This document shows positions 1-5,300 of a stretch of 7,366 bases of DNA, in pieces (position 1 is the stretch's first letter; every line of letters begins with the position of its first letter). The translations under genes and the position numbers were made by a program. The stretch comes from Bacillota bacterium (GTDB taxonomy: Bacteria > Bacillota > Clostridia > Lachnospirales > Cellulosilyticaceae). The notes beneath the pieces were generated by a model. It worked only from the letters and a program-made list of their open reading frames with translations, was not told the origin of the DNA and ran no database searches. The stretch is taken from NCBI GenBank assembly GCA_023457875.1, contig JAEXBC010000493.1, positions 1 to 7,366 of the forward strand, written 5' to 3'.

Positions 1-189
1 TGCTTTGGTTATATCAACCATGAACTTATTTCTACTTACGAAGATCATCATCTCACCCTTACAAATGGTGAAACCCTCACTACACTCTCTCCAAAATCCT
101 ACATTATGAACAAACAAAATGCGGCCAAACTACTTAGCTACGCTTATGTAGAGTATAAAAAACAGTTTGAATTTATGTGGAAAAGCTAA
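1..189 (+). CDS. C-terminal fragment, possible ComK-family transcription factor (5' end outside window)
   Basis: An open plus-strand frame runs from the first base to a TAA at 187-189 and encodes the last 62 residues of a protein. The fragment starts Cys-Phe-Gly-Tyr-Ile-Asn-His, contains LTLTNGETL near residues 19-27, and ends in a helix-like, aromatic and Lys-rich tail. From memory, this order of a Cys, an aromatic-Ile/Leu-Asn/Ser turn, a beta strand with an NG turn, and a C-terminal helix matches the second half of ComK. ComK is the master activator of competence genes in Bacillus and relatives and binds AT-boxes in DNA. The strand-NG-strand pattern could also be the end of a LytTR DNA-binding domain, but the long tail after it fits that less well. 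The assignment is tentative because the N-terminal part is missing. The stop lies 5 bases before the stop of the convergent small membrane gene. Confidence 0.45.
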   Translation, partial: CFGYINHELISTYEDHHLTLTNGETLTTLSPKSYIMNKQNAAKLLSYAYVEYKKQFEFMWKS

Positions 190-194
190 ACGTA

Positions 195-470
195 TTATGG
201 ACCTGCCCTAGAGTGAATCTGCTCTTTAAAATCGGAAAAAACCATTGGCTTATGTATTTGTCTTTCAATAAGTTGATACTGCATAATCTTGTTTTTTACT
301 AATACAGGCTTGGGATAGCTACTACGAGCATAAGTTCTTTTGCTCGCAGGTGATATCCCCTTCTCTTCCTTCTTCTCTTCTTCCTTCTCCCTTCTTAATA
401 GGATTGCCGCAAACATCCCCAAAATAGGGAGTAAGAAAAAGGTGATACAAAATATCAGTTCCATAAACAT
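195..470 (-). CDS. Small single-pass membrane protein of unknown function
   Basis: I do not recognise this 91-residue protein. It begins MFMELIFC and has one hydrophobic segment at about residues 3-25, followed by a highly charged stretch (RREKEEEKKEEK) and a basic, proline-containing tail. This predicts an N-terminal membrane anchor with a cytoplasmic C-terminal domain. The start at 470 is chosen because GGAGG at 481-477 lies 6 bases before the ATG. The same frame stays open up to an ATG at 560, which would add 30 mostly charged residues, but that ATG follows an A-tract with no usable ribosome binding site. The gene ends 5 bases from the stop of the convergent gene at the left edge and has no terminator of its own. 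The longer form (121 residues) cannot be fully excluded. Confidence 0.6.
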   Translation of the reverse strand: MFMELIFCITFFLLPILGMFAAILLRREKEEEKKEEKGISPASKRTYARSSYPKPVLVKNKIMQYQLIERQIHKPMVFSDFKEQIHSRAGP

Positions 471-476
471 ATTCTC

Positions 477-481
477 CCTCC
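477..481 (-). promoter_or_regulatory. Ribosome binding site deciding the start of the small membrane gene
   Basis: Read on the minus strand, the sequence is GGAGG, then GAGAAT, then ATG. The spacing of 6 bases is near optimal. It supports the start at 470 over the upstream in-frame ATG at 560, which has no comparable site. Confidence 0.65.
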
Positions 482-560
482 ATTTCCTCTCTACCCACAT
501 TCGCCTTACATTTTTTGAAATTTTTTCCATCTGTAAGGCTGTATCATTGTTATACCCCAT

Positions 561-610
561 ATTTTTTTTTTGCGCAATACCTTTTTTTTAAAATTTTTTA
601 TATTTTTTTT
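561..610. other. Phased A/T tracts in the 471-799 gene-free interval
   Basis: If the small membrane gene starts at 470, the 329 bases up to the lipid kinase stop hold no other gene. Four homopolymer runs of T on the plus strand occur at 562-571, 582-589, 594-599 and 603-610. Their centres are about 19, 11 and 10 bases apart, close to whole helical turns, so intrinsic curvature is likely. The rest of the interval holds a small palindrome (633-645), a hairpin terminator (689-740) and a 10-bp palindrome GCCATATGGC (787-796) just past the kinase stop. I could not identify a convincing sigma-A promoter for the small membrane gene here. Confidence 0.45.
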
Positions 611-632
611 AGTTAGTGTTTTGCTTTAAGCC

Positions 633-645
633 CTTGATATTCAAG
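633..645. repeat. Short palindrome, possible operator
   Basis: CTTGA-TAT-TCAAG is a perfect 5-3-5 inverted repeat upstream of the A-tracts and of the small membrane gene. Its symmetry would suit a dimeric repressor, but a repeat this short can occur by chance and no promoter elements flank it clearly. Confidence 0.25.
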
Positions 646-688
646 TGAACCATCATTTCTTAAAAAATCATTTATTTACTTAAACAGC

Positions 689-740
689 AAGAAGTAGCTG
701 CTATACCCAAAGGTATCTCAGCTACTTCTTATTGTTTTTT
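689..740 (+). terminator. Rho-independent terminator, best in plus orientation
   Basis: AAGAAGTAGCTG (689-700) pairs perfectly with CAGCTACTTCTT (719-730). A second inner stem, ATACC (703-707) with GGTAT (712-716), closes on a CAAA loop. On the plus strand the stem is followed by ATTGTTTTTT, a good U-tract. On the minus strand it is followed by GCTGTTTAAG, which is poor. The hairpin lies 70 bases past the minus-strand lipid kinase stop, so it may also serve that gene weakly. In its better orientation the only upstream plus-strand gene in view is the one ending at 189. Confidence 0.75.
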
Positions 741-799
741 CTTACTCATTTTCTTATCATTTTTCATGTTCTTTTATTGCTCAGTGGCCATATGGCACG

Positions 800-1732
800 C
801 TACTTATCTTCATCTACTCTATCCGCTGAGTGCTTAGGTAAGTAGATTCTAAACTTATTAGAAATCACGTCAATATCAATAGGAAACTTAGGACCTTCTT
901 CTCCGTCCACATCCGTTATAAACTGCTTCTGATCTTGGTTATGACACTCAATTCTTAACTTCCCGCTGGTAAAATAATCAATGTTGGGGTCCTTCAAGTG
1001 CTCACCTTGAAGCACCTTTAAAAAGAGTCCTGGCACATCAAAGAAATTCACATCCTTAATGCACACCAAGTCAAATACACCATCCGTGATCTGCGCATAC
1101 TTGGCTAACTTTAAGAGTCCCCCTGCACCCTTACCATTAAACACTAACACCAGAATATACTTCTCATGAATACACTCATGCTCCGTAGTAATCGTAATAT
1201 CCATGGCCTGATAATTTTGTATTTCCTCAAACCCCTTTAAGTAGTAAGCAAACCTGCCTAACTTCTTCTTTAACTCAGGATCCACTTGATGAGAGACGCC
1301 ACTAAACAAGCCCATGTTACACACATTAATAAAGTACTTTTCATTCGCCTTACCTACATCAATATAAGATAGTTCACCCGCTTCAATAAGCTTTAAGCTT
1401 TCCCTCACATCCATGGGTATACCTGCTGAGTTAGCAAAATCATTAGCTGTCCCCAAGGGCAAAATCAAAAGCGGAATATCAATCCCCTTAATACCCATCC
1501 CCGTAATGCATTCATTAAGTGTCCCGTCCCCACCAGACACTAAAATAAGCTGGGTATTCTCTTCGTCAATACACTCGATAATATGCTCCTTGATGGCGCC
1601 AACAGCCTTACTCCTATAAAACCTTAACTCATAGCCATACTCTTGCATCCGCTTTGTAATATAATCCAGTTGAATACGAATAGCCCCATGCCCTGCTTTA
1701 GGATTGTAAAGCAAAATCGCCTTTTGATCCAT
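800..1732 (-). CDS. Diacylglycerol kinase family lipid kinase (DagK/YegS type)
   Basis: This protein of 310 residues is a full-length member of the soluble diacylglycerol/sphingosine-kinase-like family. Such enzymes transfer phosphate from ATP to a lipid such as diacylglycerol, returning it to phosphatidic acid at the inner face of the membrane. Visible motifs are NPKAG (residues 10-14), the nucleotide-binding GGDGTLNE (67-74), PLGTANDFA (92-100), TDGVFDL (216-222) and the C-terminal DGE (276-278), whose acidic residue is catalytic in studied relatives. The start at 1732 is preferred over an in-frame ATG at 1756 because AAGGAG lies 8 bases before it and the domain begins there. Diacylglycerol is released when glycerophosphate units are transferred from lipids, which suits a glycan locus. 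The exact lipid substrate cannot be read from sequence. Confidence 0.93.
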   Translation of the reverse strand: MDQKAILLYNPKAGHGAIRIQLDYITKRMQEYGYELRFYRSKAVGAIKEHIIECIDEENTQLILVSGGDGTLNECITGMGIKGIDIPLLILPLGTANDFANSAGIPMDVRESLKLIEAGELSYIDVGKANEKYFINVCNMGLFSGVSHQVDPELKKKLGRFAYYLKGFEEIQNYQAMDITITTEHECIHEKYILVLVFNGKGAGGLLKLAKYAQITDGVFDLVCIKDVNFFDVPGLFLKVLQGEHLKDPNIDYFTSGKLRIECHNQDQKQFITDVDGEEGPKFPIDIDVISNKFRIYLPKHSADRVDEDK

Positions 1733-1740
1733 GCTCACCT

Positions 1741-1746
1741 CTCCTT
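1741..1746 (-). promoter_or_regulatory. Ribosome binding site deciding the lipid kinase start
   Basis: AAGGAG on the minus strand sits 8 bases before the ATG at 1732. It falls inside the 8-codon extension that the upstream ATG at 1756 would give, so the shorter protein is favoured. Confidence 0.8.
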
Positions 1747-1780
1747 CCCCAAACACCTTGTTATACTGCTATATACCTAT

Positions 1781-1810
1781 ATTATAATCCAAAAGTAAAA
1801 ATCCTATAAA
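1781..1810 (-). promoter_or_regulatory. Probable sigma-A promoter of the lipid kinase gene
   Basis: A perfect -10 box TATAAT lies at 1786-1781. With an 18-base spacer, the -35 candidate at 1810-1805 is TTTATA, matching 4 of 6 consensus bases. It lies about 50 bases upstream of the start codon and downstream of the terminator of the preceding gene, so the kinase appears to be transcribed alone. Confidence 0.55.
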
Positions 1811-1836
1811 TATTCCTAGTAAATATTCTTTCAATT

Positions 1837-1874
1837 AAAAAACACCCAGAAAAATGACTTCACTTTCTAGGTGT
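1837..1874 (-). terminator. Rho-independent terminator of the coiled-coil gene
   Basis: Eleven-base arms at 1864-1874 and 1842-1852 pair with one C-A mismatch around an 11-base loop. On the minus strand the stem runs directly into a run of six T (1842-1837) followed by AATT. It lies about 30 bases past the stop at 1906 and separates that gene from the lipid kinase promoter. Confidence 0.8.
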
Positions 1875-1905
1875 CTACTGCATTCTATAAACCAATTTTA
1901 TCTTG

Positions 1906-2253
1906 CTAACTAATCTTGGCATTTAATAAGGCAATATCATAACTATTTTTAGCTGTAACCTTTTGAACATCCTGTAGTTCCTTTTCTATTCTAATAAAGG
2001 ATTCTTTTGTGCTAGTTTTGAATTCGGTTAAATCAGCTGTTTGCTCAAAAATAACAGTGGTCTTGCGGTCAATCTCCTTTACGTTAGCTTCAATAACATT
2101 CAGCTGCGTTTGCATACCATTTATTCTTGTTTCTAGGCTATCTACTTTTGTTTCTAAGCTATCCATTCTCGTTTCTAGCTTATCCACTTTTGTCTCTATT
2201 ACCTCTACTTTATCTACTAATTTCTCTAAAAGACCTATTATCTTCTCTTCCAT
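1906..2253 (-). CDS. Coiled-coil protein of unknown function
   Basis: This 115-residue protein has no recognisable enzymatic motif, signal peptide or membrane segment. Core positions keep the 3-4 heptad spacing from Ile5 to Ile114 without a phase break. Residues 5, 9, 12, 16, 19, 23, 26, 30, 33, 37, 40, 44, 47, 51, 54, 58 and 61 are all Ile, Leu, Val or Met. After residue 61 the same phase continues with polar core residues at 65, 72, 79, 82, 100 and 103. The protein should form a long rod, probably a dimer or trimer. Residues 23-43 are three near-identical heptads (VDKLETR, MDSLETK, VDSLETR). The start is supported by GGAGG 8 bases upstream. It has its own promoter and terminator and is therefore monocistronic. 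Similar short coiled-coil proteins are common hypotheticals in Firmicutes; the role is unknown. Confidence 0.85.
   Translation of the reverse strand: MEEKIIGLLEKLVDKVEVIETKVDKLETRMDSLETKVDSLETRINGMQTQLNVIEANVKEIDRKTTVIFEQTADLTEFKTSTKESFIRIEKELQDVQKVTAKNSYDIALLNAKIS
2104..2208 (-). repeat. 21-bp (7-residue) tandem repeats inside the coiled-coil gene
   Basis: Three consecutive 21-base units (2187-2167, 2166-2146, 2145-2125) encode VDKLETR, MDSLETK and VDSLETR and are near-identical at DNA level around CTAGAAAC or TTAGAAAC. The flanking units at 2208-2188 and 2124-2104 are more diverged copies (VEVIETK, INGMQTQ). The pattern suggests that the rod grew by duplication of a heptad-sized unit. Confidence 0.8.
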
Positions 2254-2285
2254 TCTAGCAACCTCCCTCGTCTTTTATGATCTTT

Positions 2286-2314
2286 ATTATAGCGTAGACA
2301 AAATGACCTTGCTA
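2286..2314 (-). promoter_or_regulatory. Probable promoter of the coiled-coil gene
   Basis: A perfect TATAAT is found at 2291-2286, 32 bases before the start codon. At 17 bases upstream, the -35 position (2314-2309) reads TAGCAA, only 3 of 6 matches to TTGACA. The promoter lies in the 94-base gap after the glycosyltransferase stop, in which I see no terminator, so read-through from that gene is also possible. Confidence 0.55.
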
Positions 2315-2347
2315 TATACATTTTGCTTATTATTGGAATTTCTAATT

Positions 2348-3268
2348 TTACAGATGTTGAGAAGGCTGTTCATCTAGAACTTCTTTTTCCCTTGACCTTA
2401 AGCTATTCTTCGTAAGCTCAAGTAGATATTTACTCCAAATGCCTGTCCATACTAACAAAGTTATCCCCAGATTATACTTTTTATAATAGTGTTTTTTATA
2501 AAATATCCACATTGCCTGGTGGAAATCGTAGATAACTTTTGTTCGTCGTTTCTTAGAACTACCACCCTTGTAATGGATAATATACTTCTCAGGATAATAG
2601 ACGATTTTATACCCTGCTGACTTAATGCGATAGCATAAATCAATATCCTCACCATACATAAAGAAGTCTTCATCAAAGAGTTCCACTTCCTCAAGTACAG
2701 CTTTAGGCATCAACATAAAGGCACCCATTAATGCATCCACTTCACCTATTTCATCCTCGCCTAAATGAAGAGCATCATATAATCCATACTTAATGGGATC
2801 CTTTTTGTCTAGCTTTAAGAAATAATACAATGACGCCTTAGGGGTAGGAAAGCCTCTCTTACAAGCATGATCTAGAGAACCGTCCTCTAAAATCACCTTA
2901 CAGCCTAATGCGCCTATTTCTTTGTTATTCTCCATATATGAAAGGCACACTTCAAGACATCCTTCTCCTACTAGTGTATCTGAATTAAGGAGTAAAATAT
3001 ATTCTCCCTTAGCCATTATCATACCAATATTATTCGCTTTGCCAAATCCTAAGTTTTCGCTATTAATGATAATATGTATGTAATCTTCTTGGTTCTTAAA
3101 GTCTTCCTGAAGTTGTTCTATGCTCCCATCCGACGAGGCATTATCAACTAACAGGATTTCATAGTTAAAGGGATGCTTCTCATTAATAACAGATTCTATC
3201 GTTTGTTTGGTTAATGCATAGGTATTGTAGTTAACAATAATTATCGATAGCTTGATTTGATTGTTCAT
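2348..3268 (-). CDS. Family 2 glycosyltransferase, rhamnosyltransferase-like
   Basis: A 306-residue GT-A fold glycosyltransferase that should transfer a sugar from a nucleotide donor to a lipid-linked glycan at the cytoplasmic membrane face. Family signatures are VNYN (residues 12-15), VDNASSDGS (41-49), the metal-binding DxD-type motif NSDT (95-98) and GEDIDLCYR (206-214), which holds the likely catalytic acid. This layout is typical of the WbbL-like rhamnosyltransferase group. The nearby dTDP-rhamnose genes upstream on the same strand agree with a rhamnose donor, but donor and acceptor are inferred. A hydrophobic stretch near residues 268-284 may help membrane association. The ATG is preceded by AAGGA at 3281-3277, 8 bases away. 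The gene is separated from rfbC by about 300 bases and has its own promoter. Confidence 0.9.
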   Translation of the reverse strand: MNNQIKLSIIIVNYNTYALTKQTIESVINEKHPFNYEILLVDNASSDGSIEQLQEDFKNQEDYIHIIINSENLGFGKANNIGMIMAKGEYILLLNSDTLVGEGCLEVCLSYMENNKEIGALGCKVILEDGSLDHACKRGFPTPKASLYYFLKLDKKDPIKYGLYDALHLGEDEIGEVDALMGAFMLMPKAVLEEVELFDEDFFMYGEDIDLCYRIKSAGYKIVYYPEKYIIHYKGGSSKKRRTKVIYDFHQAMWIFYKKHYYKKYNLGITLLVWTGIWSKYLLELTKNSLRSREKEVLDEQPSQHL

Positions 3269-3566
3269 CTATGTATTCCTTCTCTATTTAAAGTATACTG
3301 TTTACTACTTATATTATAGGCAACATATAACGAGAATGCTAGTGTTGTCTATACTTACCATTTATTGTTAGTATAATAGAACCACGCCTTTTGCTACTTT
3401 ATAGATTTCTAGATTCCTATTTAGAATATTGAATATTTGATATATACTATTAAATCTCTTATGGCAACTAACAATCATCATTTACAGCTCAATCAGTTGC
3501 ATGATGGCAATAATGTACCTAGGTGGTATTGTAGCTAAGTCTCTTTTTAGTATCCAATAATTAATT
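3269..3566. other. Intergenic region between rfbC and the glycosyltransferase
   Basis: These 298 bases contain no supported gene. The left part holds the promoter and ribosome binding site of the glycosyltransferase. The segment 3461-3510 has a cluster of short repeats: ATGGCAA twice (3461-3467, 3504-3510), the inverted pair GCAACT/AGTTGC (3464-3469, 3495-3500) and the pair CATCAT/ATGATG (3476-3481, 3501-3506). I see no U-tract terminator after the rfbC stop. Confidence 0.5.
3313..3341 (-). promoter_or_regulatory. Probable promoter of the rhamnosyltransferase-like gene
   Basis: TATAAT is present at 3318-3313, 44 bases before the start codon. The -35 position with a 17-base spacer (3341-3336) is TAGCAT, a weak match to consensus but nearly the same as the TAGCAA before the coiled-coil gene. 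The promoter suggests this glycosyltransferase is transcribed separately from rfbDC. Confidence 0.5.
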
Positions 3567-4136
3567 CTACTTAAAGTGGTTCTCCTTACTCATAAATTCT
3601 TTAAGCGTTTGTTGCACCTTATCTTTTTCAGAAAGTAGCACTTCATCAATGCCTTCAAGGGGCCACAATATGCCAATATCAGGGTCATTCCACAAGATAC
3701 CACTTTCATACTCTGGTGCGTAGTAATCCGTGCACTTATATTGAAAAATAGCTGTGTCAGATAGTACTAAAAATCCATGAGCAAAACCTTCTGGAATATA
3801 AAGCTGCTTTTTATTCTCTGCTGTAAGCACTACCCCTTCCCATTTTCCAAAGGTAGGAGAACCGTCCCTCAAATCCACTGCTACATCATATACTTCTCCT
3901 TCAATCACACGTACAAGCTTACCTTGAGTATGCTTGGTTTGAAAATGAAGGCCACGAAGTACACCTTTTTTAGACTTACTTTCATTATCCTGTACAAAAT
4001 GCATATGAAGTCCTGCTGCTTCAAACTCCTTTTTTGAGTAGCTTTCAAGAAAATAGCCTCTGTTATCTCCAAAAACAGTTGGCTCAATAATACATACACC
4101 TTGAAGAGAGGTTTCTATAAATTTAAACTTACTCAT
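3567..4136 (-). CDS. rfbC: dTDP-4-dehydrorhamnose 3,5-epimerase
   Basis: This cytoplasmic cupin-fold enzyme (RfbC/RmlC, 189 residues from the ATG at 4136) epimerises C3 and C5 of dTDP-4-keto-6-deoxyglucose, the third step to dTDP-L-rhamnose. In numbering from the ATG, motifs are FGDNRGYFLESY (22-33), VLRGLHFQ with the catalytic His64 (59-66), VDLRDGSPTFGKW (87-99), IPEGFAHGF (114-122) and the YKCTDYYAPEYE region with the probable catalytic Tyr139. Asp172 in SEKDK would complete the His-Asp pair. The frame opens four codons earlier with GTG at 4148, but AAGGA lies only 1 base from that GTG and 13 bases from the ATG. Family N-termini also fit the ATG, so the ATG is preferred without certainty. 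The gene follows rfbD in the same operon, about 50 bases downstream. Confidence 0.95.
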   Translation of the reverse strand: MSKFKFIETSLQGVCIIEPTVFGDNRGYFLESYSKKEFEAAGLHMHFVQDNESKSKKGVLRGLHFQTKHTQGKLVRVIEGEVYDVAVDLRDGSPTFGKWEGVVLTAENKKQLYIPEGFAHGFLVLSDTAIFQYKCTDYYAPEYESGILWNDPDIGILWPLEGIDEVLLSEKDKVQQTLKEFMSKENHFK

Positions 4137-4149
4137 ATCACTATTCACA

Positions 4150-4154
4150 TCCTT
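4150..4154 (-). promoter_or_regulatory. Ambiguously spaced ribosome binding site of rfbC
   Basis: AAGGA on the minus strand is 1 base from the GTG at 4148 and 13 bases from the ATG at 4136. Neither distance is ideal. A GTG so close to the site would be hard to use, which favours the ATG with a somewhat long spacer. Confidence 0.5.
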
Positions 4155-4196
4155 GTCTATTGTCTATCCATAGCTAATTTTACATCCACCTTTTGA

Positions 4197-5042
4197 TTAC
4201 CTATTGTTTTGTTTTTCTAAATAATCTCTTAGTGCATCTTCCCAGTTTCTAAAATAATTCATGTTGTATAGCTTTAACATAAAATTATCAAGTACACTAT
4301 ACTTCGGCCGTTTAGCTGCTCTTATATATGCTTCGCTCGTTACCTTGTTTAACTTAACGTCCATATCCGTCAAACAGAATATCTTCTCTGCAAAATCATA
4401 CCAAGAGCACTCGCCTTCACAGGTAGCATGGAAGGTACCATAATACTCCGTTTGTATTAATTCTATAATCACTTTAGCTAAATCCTTTGTTGAAGTAGGT
4501 GAACCAAATTGATCTGCTACTACATTTATCTCTTTATTTGTTTGTGCTAATTTTAACATGGTGCGGACAAAGTTATGACCTTCTCCATATAACCAAGCAG
4601 TACGAAGAATAAAATGTTTTTTGCAAAAGGTTCTTGTATATTCTTCTCCCAGCAATTTACTTGCCCCATAAACACTTTGAGGACAAGTTATATCATCTTC
4701 TCTTCTTGGCAATGGATTTTCTCCATCAAACACATAATCAGTAGAGACTTGTACAAGCTTAGCACCTACCTTATCACAGACTATTGCCAAATTTTTAGGT
4801 CCTATGGCATTAATCTTATAGGCATTCTCTATATCCTCTTCACATTTGTCTACAGCAGTATGAGCGGCGCAGTTAATAACCACCTCTGGCTTTTCTAATA
4901 AAAGTTTATCTTTTACCTGGCGCAAATCTGTAATGTCTAGCTCTTCGTAGTCCGTTGCAATCACTAGGTGATTAGACTTTTCTAGCTGCGCTTGTAATTC
5001 TAAGCCCAATTGTCCCCTCGCACCTGTTATCATAATCTTCAT
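4197..5042 (-). CDS. rfbD: dTDP-4-dehydrorhamnose reductase
   Basis: RfbD/RmlD (281 residues, usual family length) is a cytoplasmic short-chain dehydrogenase that reduces dTDP-4-keto-rhamnose with NAD(P)H to dTDP-L-rhamnose, the last step of the pathway. The N-terminal Rossmann motif is TGARGQLG (6-13). Other signatures are VSTDYVFDG (99-107), the catalytic YGASK with Tyr125 and Lys129, RTAWLYG (146-152) and the C-terminal RPKYSVLDN substrate region. The start is supported by GAGGAG at 5057-5052, 9 bases upstream. It is the first gene of an rfbD-rfbC pair. RmlA and RmlB are not present in the window and must be encoded elsewhere. I could not find a convincing promoter in the 258-base divergent gap to the VanZ-like gene. 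Confidence 0.96.
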   Translation of the reverse strand: MKIMITGARGQLGLELQAQLEKSNHLVIATDYEELDITDLRQVKDKLLLEKPEVVINCAAHTAVDKCEEDIENAYKINAIGPKNLAIVCDKVGAKLVQVSTDYVFDGENPLPRREDDITCPQSVYGASKLLGEEYTRTFCKKHFILRTAWLYGEGHNFVRTMLKLAQTNKEINVVADQFGSPTSTKDLAKVIIELIQTEYYGTFHATCEGECSWYDFAEKIFCLTDMDVKLNKVTSEAYIRAAKRPKYSVLDNFMLKLYNMNYFRNWEDALRDYLEKQNNR

Positions 5043-5258
5043 TTCTATATTCTCCTCGTAGTGTTCATTATCGCCCTAATTGTACTTATCCGTATCACAC
5101 TAATCATTTGGCCCTACTTAATAGCAATTACTAAACTTATCTATAAATAGTATATCTCAAAATTCATGTATAATCATCATCAAAACCAATTTATCTATCC
5201 TCTTCATTTATTCTTAATGTTTTTTGTAATATTACCATTTTTTATATTGTTATTTTAT

Positions 5259-5266
5259 GTTATATT
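5259..5266 (+). promoter_or_regulatory. Possible extended -10 promoter of the VanZ-like gene
   Basis: TGTTATATT on the plus strand (the final T at 5266 closes the -10 box 5261-5266) fits an extended -10 element, TGn plus TATATT. No good -35 box lies 17 bases upstream; that position is a T run. The surroundings (5211-5270) are very A+T rich, so chance matches are likely. Confidence 0.3.
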
Positions 5267-5300
5267 TGTATACGAAGAAAAATAAGGGGAGAAATAAATA

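Noticed and set aside
340..591. Plus-strand ORF opposite the small membrane gene
   Set aside because: It is Ser/Phe-rich from the complement of charged codons, has no ribosome binding site and runs into the T-tracts. The minus strand has a clear GGAGG and a plausible membrane protein.
2009..2377. Plus-strand ORF of 122 codons opposite the coiled-coil gene
   Set aside because: Its repeated Ser-Thr-Phe-Val pattern is the mirror of the coiled-coil repeats; it has no ribosome binding site and overlaps the promoter and the glycosyltransferase end.
3372..3377. TATAAT on the plus strand
   Set aside because: No -35 match lies at the right distance and no plus-strand gene follows; the region is simply A+T rich.
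3464..3506. H-type pseudoknot from interleaved 6-bp stems
   Set aside because: One connecting loop would have zero bases spanning a 6-bp stem, which is sterically implausible; the stems are short enough to be chance.
4180..4185. ATG-TAA start-stop pair after an AGGTGG in the rfbD-rfbC gap
   Set aside because: The purine stretch is directly adjacent to the ATG, too close to serve, and such a minimal ORF is easily random.
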